From CAZRIP01 sp964600165 (GTDB taxonomy: Bacteria; Elusimicrobiota; Elusimicrobia; UBA1565; UBA9628), in NCBI GenBank assembly GCA_964600165.1, contig CAZRIP010000033.1:1-29781 (forward strand): 29,781 nucleotides of DNA, written 5' to 3'. A program made the position numbers and the translations under genes. The notes under the pieces were generated by a model. The model made no database searches and was not told the origin of the DNA. It was given only the letters and a program-made list of their open reading frames with translations. This document shows, in pieces, positions 6,762 through 14,580 of the stretch. Numbering within the stretch: the stretch's first letter is position 1; each line of letters begins with the position of its first letter.

Positions 6762-8431
6762 AGCACGGCCGCTCTGCGCGCGGCCTTGAATACGTAGAGC
6801 TCCTGGGTGTCCGCGTAGGCCTCGTCGTCGCGCGCCGCCGCCAGCGGGCCTCTGAAAAAGGACTCCGCTTGCCGGGCGCGCTCCGCGCGCGTCGCGTCGG
6901 CCCCGGAGACGACGACGAGCGGGCCGCGCGCGTTGAGATGCGGGAACTCGCGGCGAAGCGGGCCGTAATCCACCGTCTCCGCGCAGAGCCCGCGGCCCGG
7001 ATTGACGGCGAGCCAGTCGCGCAGGCGCGGCGAGACCGCTCCCGCCGAGTCCCTCGGGATCGTTAGGCCGGGGTGCCGGCGCGCCAGGTTCTCTATATAG
7101 GCGGGATAGCCGAAGAGCCACGGCATGAGAAAAACCCGGTCGCCGGTCGCGTGCTCGACGACGTCGAGGTAGGCCGTGCCCATGATGGAGTCATCCGCGG
7201 CGAGCATGACGAAGTCGCGCGGGCCGCTCGCGCGCACGATCTCCTCCGCGTAGGCCTTGGTCCAATCGCGGCCGCGCAAGTCCACGGGCCGGCCGAGCGC
7301 CGGGCCGAGCCAGGCGACGGCGACTAAGGTCCATGCGAGCGCGGGGCGCGAGCGCGCGAGCAGCCAATCGAGCCCGAAGGCCGCGAGCGCGAACAGGCCG
7401 ATCATCGGCAAGAGGTAGAATCTCAGGCAGACCGCGCGGATGTAATCCGGATCGAGCGGCGGCATCTGCTGGCTGCTGATCAAGAGAAAGACGCCGGCCG
7501 GCACGACGGCCCAAAGCTCCCAGAACACCAGCTTCTCGCGCTCCCGGCGCCAGAGAGCCGCGGCGCCCGCCGCCGCCGCCGCGAGCCCGGCGGCGCCCAG
7601 GCCGCGGCCCAAGCCCGAAAGCATCCAGCCCCCGTGGCGCGCGAAGTCCGCGAAGCGAAACTCCGCCAAAGGCGAGCGCGCGCGGCCGAACATGTTGAAA
7701 TAGCCGCCCGTGTTGCGCCGCAAAAACAGCGCGAGCACGTCCGCGGCGGTCCTGACCCCGTCGGGATTATAAGCGGGAGGAGGCGCGAGGCTCAGACGCA
7801 GCCACAGCGCGAGATACGGCGCGGCGAGCGCGACCGCCGCGGCGAGCGCGGCGACGTCCGCGCTCTTGGACGCCGCCTTGCGCCTGGGCCACGCGAGCCA
7901 GGCGAAGGCCGGCGCGAGCAGCGCGAAGGTCGGGTGATGCGAAACGCCCAGGCCGAAGGCGGCGCCGAAAAGCGCCGCGCGGCGCGCGCCGCCGCGCTCG
8001 AGCCAGTCGAAGAGCGAGTAAGCGGCCGCGAGCGCGAGCAGGTCGTTGAGCGCGCGCACCTCGGCGACCTCCGAGTAATACCAGAAGAGCGGCGACAGCG
8101 CCATCAAGCCCGTCGCCGTCAGCGCCGCGGCGCGCCCGCAGCGCTGACGCCTCAGCAGCAGGAAAAAGACCGCCGCCGCCGCCGCCGCGAAAAGGCCCGA
8201 GAGGCCGTCGACGGCGCCCGCGGGGTTCGGCCAAGGAAGGCGCGTCCACGCCCAGGCGAGCGCGTCGTAGAGCGGATAGCCGGGCGGCCGGGAGACGCCC
8301 CACGTCAGGCCGGCCGCGACGTGCTGCGCGCTGTCGCCCGGCCCGAACGTGCGGCAGCGCAGCGCCCAAAACAGCGCGGACAGCCCCAACGCGACCGCGG
8401 CGGCGAGCGCGCGGTCCGAGACTTTTTTCAC
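6737..8431 (-). CDS. DUF2723 family membrane protein (PMT-like GT-C)
   Basis: 564 residues, about twelve hydrophobic segments. TFGPGDSAQHVAAGLTWGVS (with D33) and RPPGYPLY (48-55) match the DUF2723 hallmark (GPxDSxE... HPPGYPLY), a family related to protein O-mannosyltransferases. FWYYSEVAEVRALNDLLALA and GVSHHPTFALLAPA are further typical stretches. The soluble tail includes FVMLAADDSIMGTAYLDVVE. The start is GTG 8431, in a GTGA overlap with the tgt stop. It is the last gene of the 14-gene minus-strand run and converges with the gene at 5343. Acceptor and donor are unknown. It is a different family branch from the TMTC-like genes nearby. Confidence 0.82.
   Translation of the reverse strand: MKKVSDRALAAAVALGLSALFWALRCRTFGPGDSAQHVAAGLTWGVSRPPGYPLYDALAWAWTRLPWPNPAGAVDGLSGLFAAAAAAVFFLLLRRQRCGRAAALTATGLMALSPLFWYYSEVAEVRALNDLLALAAAYSLFDWLERGGARRAALFGAAFGLGVSHHPTFALLAPAFAWLAWPRRKAASKSADVAALAAAVALAAPYLALWLRLSLAPPPAYNPDGVRTAADVLALFLRRNTGGYFNMFGRARSPLAEFRFADFARHGGWMLSGLGRGLGAAGLAAAAAGAAALWRREREKLVFWELWAVVPAGVFLLISSQQMPPLDPDYIRAVCLRFYLLPMIGLFALAAFGLDWLLARSRPALAWTLVAVAWLGPALGRPVDLRGRDWTKAYAEEIVRASGPRDFVMLAADDSIMGTAYLDVVEHATGDRVFLMPWLFGYPAYIENLARRHPGLTIPRDSAGAVSPRLRDWLAVNPGRGLCAETVDYGPLRREFPHLNARGPLVVVSGADATRAERARQAESFFRGPLAAARDDEAYADTQELYVFKAARRAAVLHGQVSRP
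6739..6759. terminator. Hairpin in the convergent overlap, possible bidirectional terminator
   Basis: ACGGGC (6739-6744) and GCCCGT (6754-6759) form a 6-bp stem with a 9-nt loop, where the two convergent genes overlap. There is no U-run, so intrinsic termination is uncertain. Confidence 0.3.
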
Positions 8432-9549
8432 CGCCGCGCGTAGCCGGCGAAAAACTCCCGGCGGGCCTCGGCGAACCGGTCTTCGACGATGGCGCGGCGG
8501 ATGTCGCGCATGATCTCCGCCATCAGATGCAGATTATGATAGGAGAGCAGCCGGTAGACGAGCAGCTCGCGGGCGCGATAAAGGTGCCCCAGGTAGGCGC
8601 GCGTGTGCCTCTTGCACACGAAGCACGCGCACGAGGCGTCGAGCGGGCCGAAATCCTCGCGGCACGCGGCGTTGGTGATGTTGAAGCGTCCTTGCCGCGT
8701 CATGACCTGGCCGTTGCGCGCGACGCGCGTCGGCCAGACGCAGTCCATCATGTCGACACCCAGATCGACCGCGTCCCATAAATCCTCGGGAGTCCCGATG
8801 CCCATGAGATAACGCGGCTTATCGAGTGGAAGGGCCGTGGTCGTCGCGTCCACCACTTCCCACATGAGCTCCTTGGGCTCGCCGACGCAGAAGCCCCCGA
8901 TGGAGACTCCGTCGGCGGGCACGCCGGCCATGTGCTCGGCCGCGCGCCGGCGCAGCGCGGGGAAGAGCCCGCCTTGCAGGAGGGGGAAGAACAGCGAGCG
9001 CCGCCCGGCGTCGCGGCGGCGCTTGAGCTCGGGGACCGAGGCGTCCGTCCAGCGCATCGTGCGCTCGAGCGCCCCGGCCGCTTGCGCCTCGGTGGCCGGA
9101 TAAGGCGGGCATTCGTCGAGCGTCGTCCAGCAGTCGCTGCCGAGGTCCGCCTGGATGCCGATCACTTTCTCGGGAGTCAAACGGTGCTCGGCGCCGTCGA
9201 TGTGCGAGCGGAACACCACGCCGTCGTCGTCGAGGGTTCGCAGGTCCGCCATGCTCAAGACTTGAAAGCCGCCCGAGTCGGTCAGGATCATGCCGTCGTA
9301 GTTCATGAACTTGTGGAGCCCGCCGGCGGCGGCGATCGTCTTGGTGCCCGGACGCAGATAGAGGTGATACGAGTTCGCGAGGATCGCGCGCGCGCCGAGC
9401 GCGGCCAAGTCCTCCTGCGAGATCGCCTTGACGGAGGCTTGCGTCGCCACAGGCATGAAGACGGGCGTCTCGACGTCCCCGTGCGGCGTGCGCAGCAGGC
9501 CCGCGCGGGCTTTGCCCCGCGCGTCCTTCGCGACGACCTCGAAGCTCAA
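8428..9549 (-). CDS. tgt: Queuine/preQ1 tRNA-guanine transglycosylase
   Basis: 373 residues, a normal length. The enzyme swaps G34 of tRNAs with GUN anticodons for the preQ1 base in queuosine synthesis. LTDSGGFQVLS gives the general acid D91; GVDMMDCVWPTRVARNG gives the nucleophile D269. The zinc site is C307, C309, C312 (CACFVC) and H338 (YHN). LLQGG, IGGFCVGEP and KPRYLMGIG match the fold. The start is TTG 9549, in a TTGA overlap with the receiver gene; no ATG occurs before residue 32, which would remove the conserved N-terminus. It lies with queA as in many bacteria, but a receiver gene separates them. Very sure of function. Confidence 0.97.
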   Translation of the reverse strand: MSFEVVAKDARGKARAGLLRTPHGDVETPVFMPVATQASVKAISQEDLAALGARAILANSYHLYLRPGTKTIAAAGGLHKFMNYDGMILTDSGGFQVLSMADLRTLDDDGVVFRSHIDGAEHRLTPEKVIGIQADLGSDCWTTLDECPPYPATEAQAAGALERTMRWTDASVPELKRRRDAGRRSLFFPLLQGGLFPALRRRAAEHMAGVPADGVSIGGFCVGEPKELMWEVVDATTTALPLDKPRYLMGIGTPEDLWDAVDLGVDMMDCVWPTRVARNGQVMTRQGRFNITNAACREDFGPLDASCACFVCKRHTRAYLGHLYRARELLVYRLLSYHNLHLMAEIMRDIRRAIVEDRFAEARREFFAGYARR

Positions 9550-9953
9550 GCCTCGGCGGCGGGCTGCGTCGAGCGCCGCGCCGCCAGGACGTCGGCCAGC
9601 ACATTGAGGAGCGCCGGGGGCTCGAAGGGCTTGGGCAGGAACGCCTTGACGTTCTTGAACTTGCGGAAGACTTCCTCGAGATCCGTATAGCCCGACAAGA
9701 GGATGATGGGGACGTTCTTGGCGAGCGGCGACTGCTGCATCTTCGAGACGACGGCGTAGCCGTTCGCGTTCGGCATCATGATGTCCAGGATCACGACGTC
9801 GGGCAGGGCCGCCGCGCCGCTTTCCAGGCCGAGGAGCTTGATCGCCTCGCTGCCGTCGGCCGCCGTGGCGACGGAGTGCTTGGTGCGCTGCAGCAGCGCG
9901 GAAAGCTGCGAGAGGATCCCGGGTTCGTCCTCGACGACCAGTAAATTCGCCAT
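9546..9953 (-). CDS. Single-domain CheY-like response regulator receiver
   Basis: 135 residues, receiver domain only, no output domain. The acidic pocket is E8/D9 (VVEDE), the phosphoacceptor is D57 (VILDIMMP), the switch residue S87 (LLSGYT), and the lysine K108 (LPKPF). A short Ala-rich tail follows. It probably passes a phosphoryl signal by protein contact, for example in a phosphorelay or to a motility/pilus partner; no kinase is in the window. It starts 13 nt after the queA stop and overlaps tgt by TTGA. It has its own TATAAT 6 nt before the ATG, so it may be made independently as a leaderless transcript. Its place between queA and tgt is unusual and says nothing firm about its partner. 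Confidence 0.92.
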   Translation of the reverse strand: MANLLVVEDEPGILSQLSALLQRTKHSVATAADGSEAIKLLGLESGAAALPDVVILDIMMPNANGYAVVSKMQQSPLAKNVPIILLSGYTDLEEVFRKFKNVKAFLPKPFEPPALLNVLADVLAARRSTQPAAEA

Positions 9954-9959
9954 ATTGCG

Positions 9960-9965
9960 ATTATA
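9960..9965 (-). promoter_or_regulatory. -10 box of an internal leaderless promoter for the receiver gene
   Basis: Minus strand TATAAT, then 6 nt (CGCAAT), then ATG 9953. It overlaps the very end of queA. No convincing -35 is seen. The context GGTATAATCG also occurs before ruvA. Confidence 0.55.
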
Positions 9966-9966
9966 C

Positions 9967-10983
9967 CTAATAGATCAACATCGCGTCGCCGTAGGAATAG
10001 AGCCTGTAGCGCTCCTTGAACGCCTCGCGGTAGGCCGCGAGAAGCTTCTCGCGCCCGAGGAACGCGCTCGCGAGCAGCAGCGGCGTCGACTTCGGCAGGT
10101 GGAAGTTGGTGACCAGGCCCGACACGAGCTTGAACTCCTGGCCGGGATAGAGATAGAGCTCGCTCCAGCCCTCCCCGGGGCCGAAGCCTTCGGGCCGGCG
10201 CGCGAGCGTTTCCAGCGTGCGCGTGCTCGTCGTGCCGACGGCGATGACGCGCTTGGCCTCGCGGATCAGGCGCGCCGTCTCGTCGGGCACGCAGTACCAT
10301 TCGGGCAGCATGACGTGTCGCCGCGCGTCCTCGCTCGTGATCGGGCGGAACGTGCCGCGGCCGACGTGCAGCGTGATCTCCGCGACCGTGACGCCCAGCG
10401 CGAGGATCTTCTCGAGCAGCGCGGGGGTGAAGTGAAGTCCGGCGGTCGGGGCCGCGATGGAGCCTTGCTCCTTGGCGTAGACCGTCTGGTAGCGCGCGAG
10501 ATCGCTCTCGTCCGACTTGCCGCCCTTCTTCTTAAGGATGTAGGGCGGCAGAGGCGGAAGACCGCGGCGCTCGAGATAGCCCGCCACGTCGGGATCGGAA
10601 AAGCGGATCAGATATTCGCCGTCGCCGTTCAAGCCCTCCACGACGGCCGTCATCCCGTCCTCGAACACGAGCTTCATCCCGGCCTTGAATCCCGACGCCA
10701 GAGCGCACCAGAGGCCCGGCTCCTGCTCTTTCACGAGCAGCAGTTCGGCCTTGCCGCCGGTCGATTTTTTCCCCGATAAACGACATGCGAACACCTTGGT
10801 CCGGTTGACGACGAGGCAGTCGCCGGGGCCGAGAAATTCAGGAAGGTCTCGGAAGACCTTGTGCTTCAACGCGCCCGTCGCGCGGTCGACGACCATCAGC
10901 CGCGAGGAGTCGCGCGGTTCGGCGGGCTTGTCGGCGATGAGCTCCTCGGGGAACTCGAAGTCGTAATCGGAAAGCGGGATCAT
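9967..10983 (-). CDS. queA: S-adenosylmethionine:tRNA ribosyltransferase-isomerase
   Basis: 338 residues. QueA moves and rearranges the ribosyl group of SAM onto preQ1-tRNA to give epoxyqueuosine, the step after Tgt. Conserved blocks are YDFEFPEELIA, RDSSRLMVVD, GDCLVVNRTKVF, IAAPTAGLHFTPALLEKI, ITLHVGRGTFRPI, GTTSTRTLE, TNFHLPKSTPLLLASAFLG and YRLYSYGDAMLI. ATG 10983 forms an ATGA overlap with the upstream methyltransferase stop. The family's usual IAQxP reads IADKP here. The epoxyqueuosine reductase is not in the window. Confidence 0.97.
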   Translation of the reverse strand: MIPLSDYDFEFPEELIADKPAEPRDSSRLMVVDRATGALKHKVFRDLPEFLGPGDCLVVNRTKVFACRLSGKKSTGGKAELLLVKEQEPGLWCALASGFKAGMKLVFEDGMTAVVEGLNGDGEYLIRFSDPDVAGYLERRGLPPLPPYILKKKGGKSDESDLARYQTVYAKEQGSIAAPTAGLHFTPALLEKILALGVTVAEITLHVGRGTFRPITSEDARRHVMLPEWYCVPDETARLIREAKRVIAVGTTSTRTLETLARRPEGFGPGEGWSELYLYPGQEFKLVSGLVTNFHLPKSTPLLLASAFLGREKLLAAYREAFKERYRLYSYGDAMLIY

Positions 10984-11795
10984 CGCAGGGCGAAGACGAC
11001 GGCGACGGCGCGGTAATCGAACGCAACGCGCCCGTCTTTTTGGAACTTCGCGAACAAGGCTTCGAGAGCCGCGTCGAAGCCCTTCTTATCCGACAGGCTT
11101 AACGCGACGTATGACGCCGAGTACACGCGGCCGAAGAAGCCCTCGCGGTCGAGCGTCTGCGCGTGCGTGATTTCGAAGCTCACCGGCGCGACGACGCGCG
11201 GATGCGCGGTGATCTTAGCGAGCACGTCCGCCGACTTGGGCCGGTCATTGTACTCGGCGGCAAAGCGCGAGAGGAGCGCTTCGTATTCTTTCAAAAGAGG
11301 CGTCCGCGCGCGCTGGTTCCAGATCGCCGCGCATTTTGCGCCCGGCTTGAGGACGCGCGAAAACTCGGCGAGCGCGCGGTCCAACTCGAACCAGTGGAAC
11401 GCCTGCGCCGCGGCGACGAGATCGGCGAGGTGCTCGGGGAGTCCCGTCTTCTCGGCGTCGCCCTTTCGATAGGTCTCGTCTCCATCGATGGGATTACGGG
11501 ATAGAGCTCTATCCCGCAGGCCCATCGCTTCTGGGGAGAGATGCGCGACGCCTCCCGCCGCGACGGCCTCGGCGCGCATGGCGTCGTTGGGCTCGACGCC
11601 GACGGCGCGATAGCCGAGCTCGGCCCACAAACGAGTCGAGATGCCGGTGCCGCAGCCGACGTCGACGACGGTCGCGCCGGGCGCGAGTTTTGCCGCTTGC
11701 GCGACGCGCTCGAAGAGCTCTTTAGGATAACTCGGGCGCCACGACGCATAGGTCTTCGCCACCGACGAGAAGCGCTCCTGCGGGCGCGATTTCAT
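10980..11795 (-). CDS. Class I SAM-dependent methyltransferase carrying a palindrome-encoded insert
   Basis: 271 residues. The N-terminal ERFSSVAKTYASWRPSYP and motif I VVDVGCGTGISTR (43-55), then GVEPNDAM (66-73), KGDAEKTGLP (111-120) and LVAAAQAFHWFELDRALAEF are those of the small-molecule methyltransferase group (COG2226-like). The substrate is unknown. The start ATG 11795 overlaps the SpoIID stop (ATGA). Between GVEPNDAMRAEAVAAGG and TYRKGDAEK, residues about 83-107 appear to be an extra segment; relatives I know go from the motif II Asp/Glu region to the GTAE-like block with about 20 fewer residues. The DNA coding this segment is a 42-bp inverted repeat (11486-11527). The reading frame is intact, so the protein is probably made. 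Confidence 0.85.
   Translation of the reverse strand: MKSRPQERFSSVAKTYASWRPSYPKELFERVAQAAKLAPGATVVDVGCGTGISTRLWAELGYRAVGVEPNDAMRAEAVAAGGVAHLSPEAMGLRDRALSRNPIDGDETYRKGDAEKTGLPEHLADLVAAAQAFHWFELDRALAEFSRVLKPGAKCAAIWNQRARTPLLKEYEALLSRFAAEYNDRPKSADVLAKITAHPRVVAPVSFEITHAQTLDREGFFGRVYSASYVALSLSDKKGFDAALEALFAKFQKDGRVAFDYRAVAVVFALR
11486..11527. repeat. 42-bp palindromic element in frame inside the methyltransferase gene
   Basis: An uninterrupted 18-bp palindrome GGGATAGAGCTCTATCCC (11498-11515) is flanked, after 5-nt spacers, by CGATGGG (11486-11492) and CCCATCG (11521-11527). Weaker pairing seems to extend outward (CTCC/GGGG region). It codes for methyltransferase residues about 90-104. Confidence 0.8.
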
Positions 11796-12919
11796 TCGTC
11801 GATCACCGAGAGCGTCGAGCCGGGGAAGTAGAATGAGAGGATCTTCTCGTACTTGCGGCCGTCCTGCGCCTGAATACGCGCGCCCCATTGGCATAGGCCC
11901 ACGCCGTGCCCGGAGCCGCGGCCGAAGAACTCGACTCCGCTCCCGCTTTTCTTGATGCGCGAGATGCGCACGCTCTTGATCGACGTGTTGCCCAGCCATT
12001 TGCGCAAATCGCTCGCCTTGACCGTACGGCTCCGGTCGCCCGTCTTGACGATGAACGTCTTCACGTATCCGTAGAGGTCTTTGGAGCCGATCTCGAAGCG
12101 CCGCAGCCGGCCGCCGGGCATGTGAGCGCGCGCCAGCGCCTCCTTGAGCGCGTCGAGCGTGAAGGTCGCCGTCCATTTCGACAGCGGCGAGCGGTCGCAA
12201 TACTTGTCTCGCACTCCCATGAGCGGGCGCGGCGTGGCGCCGCCCCAGACCGCGCCCGCGTTCGCGGTGTGGCCGCCGCAGCAGGCGTGGTAGTAGACGT
12301 TCAAGATCTGGCCTTGGTAGCCCAAGACCTCGCCGCGCGTCTCCTCGACGGCGCGTCGGACCGTCGGGGAGTCGTCGCCGACGCCGCCGTAGACCTGCGA
12401 GCGCGTGTCCGCCGTGAGATCGAAGCCGGCTTTGCGGTACTTGTTCATCTGCGTGTAGGCGAACGTGCGCGCGACGACGGCCTGAGCCTTGAGCGCCTCG
12501 AGCGGCCAGTCGGGGTCCATCTCGAGCGGCAGCACGCCGCGCAGATAATCCTCGATGCCGACCTCGTTGATGGCGGTCACCGTGCCGTTCGGGTTGCGCT
12601 TGAAAAGCAGCGCGCCGGGATAGCGCTTGCCCTCGATGTCGATGAGGTCTTCTTTCCCGTCGGGCACGAGCTTGGCCTCGTCGCCGAGGTCGATCGAGCC
12701 GAGGGCCAAGCCCGTGGTCCCGCGCGGCTCGACGCGGTAGCGTTTGCGGGCGCGCAGCTCGTGGGGCCGGCCCTGCGCGTCGGCGACGGTGTACTTGCCC
12801 TCGATGACGATCGATATCTCGTCGGCGAAGGGCATGATGCCGATCTGGATCAAGTGGTCCGGAGACGCCCCGGCCGCCAGGGGGCTCGAAAGGACGGCCG
12901 CTGCGATCAGCGGCAGCAT
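11792..12919 (-). CDS. SpoIID/LytB-domain exported protein (peptidoglycan remodelling)
   Basis: 375 residues with a signal peptide (MLPLIAAAVLSSPLAAGA). The SpoIID domain shows YLRGVLPLEMDPDWPLEALK (catalytic Glu probably E133) followed by AQAVVARTFAY, TRSQVYGG, then the metal/structural block HACCGGHT (211-218) and FFGRGSGHGVGLCQWGA near the end. SpoIID-type enzymes cleave denuded glycan strands or stimulate amidases; in a non-sporulating Gram-negative this would be general wall turnover. It begins 4 nt after the ruvB stop and overlaps the methyltransferase by ATGA. The family occurs in many non-spore-formers, so sporulation is not implied. Confidence 0.9.
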   Translation of the reverse strand: MLPLIAAAVLSSPLAAGASPDHLIQIGIMPFADEISIVIEGKYTVADAQGRPHELRARKRYRVEPRGTTGLALGSIDLGDEAKLVPDGKEDLIDIEGKRYPGALLFKRNPNGTVTAINEVGIEDYLRGVLPLEMDPDWPLEALKAQAVVARTFAYTQMNKYRKAGFDLTADTRSQVYGGVGDDSPTVRRAVEETRGEVLGYQGQILNVYYHACCGGHTANAGAVWGGATPRPLMGVRDKYCDRSPLSKWTATFTLDALKEALARAHMPGGRLRRFEIGSKDLYGYVKTFIVKTGDRSRTVKASDLRKWLGNTSIKSVRISRIKKSGSGVEFFGRGSGHGVGLCQWGARIQAQDGRKYEKILSFYFPGSTLSVIDE

Positions 12920-12923
12920 GGGC

Positions 12924-13952
12924 TCAGAGCAGCTCGGGCTCGCGGCGCGGAGGTTTGAGGCCCAGGTGCTTGTAGGCCTTCGGGGTCACGACGCGGCCGC
13001 GCGGCGTGCGCGCGATGAAGCCGGCTTGGATCAGGAAAGGCTCGGTGACGTCGGTGAGCGTGTCGAGCTCCTCGGAAAGGCCGATCGCCAGGTTCTCGAC
13101 GCCGACCGGTCCGCCCTCGAACTTCTCGATGATCGTCGAAAGCAGGCGCCGGTCGAGCGCGTCGAGCCCCTCGGGGTCGATCTCGAGCGCGGCGAGCGCG
13201 TTGTCGGCGATCGCCTTCGTGATCTCGCCGCGGCCTTTTACATCAGCGAAGTCGCGCACGCGGCGCAGCAAGCGATTGGCGATGCGCGGAGTCCCGCGGC
13301 AGCGGCGCGCGATCTCCGCGGTTCCCTCGGCCTCGATCGGGACCTCCAGGATCATCGCGGAGCGGCGGACGATCGCCTCGAGCTCCGGTTGGTCGTAGAA
13401 GCCGAGGTTGCCGATGATGCCGAAGCGGTCGCGCAGCGGGCCGGTGAGAAGCCCCGCGCGCGTCGTCGCGCCGACGAGCGTGAACCTTGGCACGGCGAGC
13501 TTGAGCGTCGAGGCGGCCGGCCCTTTGCCCGTCGAGATGAAGAAGGTGTAGTCCTCCATGACGGGGTAGAGCGCCTCTTCGACGAGAGGGTTGAGGCGAT
13601 GGATCTCATCGATGAAAAACACGTCGCCTTCCGAGATGTCGGTGAGCAGCGAGGCTAGGTCGCCGACGCGCTCCAAGATAGGGCCCGAAGACATCCGGAG
13701 GTTGACGCCCATCTCGCGCGCGAGGATGTTGGCGAGCGTCGTCTTGCCGAGGCCGGGCGGCGAGTAGAACAGGCAGTGATCGAGCGGCTCGGAGCGGCCC
13801 TTGGCGGCCTGCATGAAGACCTTGAGGTTCTCCTTGAGCTTGGGCTGGCCGATGAACTCGTCGAGCGTCTTCGGGCGCAGCGCGCGGTCGAGCGGCTCTT
13901 CTTCTTTCTTGATCGCGGGGCTCATCACCGACTCGTCGTTTTTCTGGGTCAC
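12924..13952 (-). CDS. ruvB: Holliday junction branch-migration ATPase RuvB
   Basis: 342 residues. This AAA+ motor drives branch migration with RuvA. Walker A is SPPGLGKT (64-71, K70), Walker B FFIDEIH (112-118), sensor 1 GATTRAG (161-167), arginine finger R174 in LRDRFG, and the C-terminal winged helix ends FIARTPRGRVVTPKAYKHLG. The first Walker A residue is Ser instead of the usual Gly, which should be tolerated. The start is GTG 13952, 4 nt after the ruvA stop with AAGAGG about 10 nt upstream; ATG 13925 is an alternative. Confidence 0.97.
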   Translation of the reverse strand: MTQKNDESVMSPAIKKEEEPLDRALRPKTLDEFIGQPKLKENLKVFMQAAKGRSEPLDHCLFYSPPGLGKTTLANILAREMGVNLRMSSGPILERVGDLASLLTDISEGDVFFIDEIHRLNPLVEEALYPVMEDYTFFISTGKGPAASTLKLAVPRFTLVGATTRAGLLTGPLRDRFGIIGNLGFYDQPELEAIVRRSAMILEVPIEAEGTAEIARRCRGTPRIANRLLRRVRDFADVKGRGEITKAIADNALAALEIDPEGLDALDRRLLSTIIEKFEGGPVGVENLAIGLSEELDTLTDVTEPFLIQAGFIARTPRGRVVTPKAYKHLGLKPPRREPELL

Positions 13953-13956
13953 GGGT

Positions 13957-14580
13957 TCACAGCCTCTTGAGCGCCATGCGGACGACCTGCTCGGCCTCGA
14001 TCTCCCTGCCGCCGGACTCCTCGGCGACCGCCGCGAGCGCGGCCTTAGCCTCGGACGGCTTGTAGCCGAGCGCCGACAGCGCGGCCAGCGCCTGCGACAG
14101 AGGGCCCGTCGCGAGCGGCGGCTCGTCTTGGCGCGCGAGGCGCTCGGCGCCCGGGACGTGCACGGCCTCGATCTTGTCCTTGAGCGCGTCGATCAGGCGC
14201 TCGGCCGTCTTTTTGCTGAAGCCGAACACGCCGCAGAGGAGCTTGGCGTCGCGCTCGATGATCGCGCGGCGGAAATCAGGCAGCGACTTCGACGCCTTGT
14301 CGAGATACTCGAGAGCCTTCTTGGCGCCGGTGGAGGGGACCTCGTCGCGGAACGTGCAGAACATGGACTTCTCGGCGGGGCCGAGAAAGCCATAAAGCGT
14401 TTGACCTCCGCCGTACATGCCGAAGGACTCGGCGACGTGGAGGAACGCCTCGTGGCCGGGGGCCGGGACGCGGCCGAGCGTCGCGCTCGTGACGAAGATC
14501 TCGTAGCCGATGCCCGCGGCCTCGACGACGACGCGATCGTCTTCCTTGGCCAGGACCGTCCCGCGGAGCGTGGCGATCAT
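13957..14580 (-). CDS. ruvA: Holliday junction DNA-binding subunit RuvA
   Basis: 207 residues. It has the N-terminal OB fold (MIATLRGTVLAKEDDRVVVE, GIGYEIFV), the helix-hairpin-helix region (LCGVFGFSKKTAERLIDALKD), and a C-terminal domain that binds RuvB (QALAALSALGYKPSEAKAAL). ATG 14580 overlaps the preceding GT-C stop (ATGA), and a perfect TATAAT sits 6 nt upstream, so it can be read both from the operon and from its own leaderless promoter. In most genomes ruvC directly precedes ruvA; here two GT-C genes lie between. Confidence 0.96.
   Translation of the reverse strand: MIATLRGTVLAKEDDRVVVEAAGIGYEIFVTSATLGRVPAPGHEAFLHVAESFGMYGGGQTLYGFLGPAEKSMFCTFRDEVPSTGAKKALEYLDKASKSLPDFRRAIIERDAKLLCGVFGFSKKTAERLIDALKDKIEAVHVPGAERLARQDEPPLATGPLSQALAALSALGYKPSEAKAALAAVAEESGGREIEAEQVVRMALKRL

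Noticed and set aside
11792..12919. SpoIID as a sign of spore formation
   Set aside because: The SpoIID/LytB domain is common in non-spore-formers and no other sporulation gene is present.
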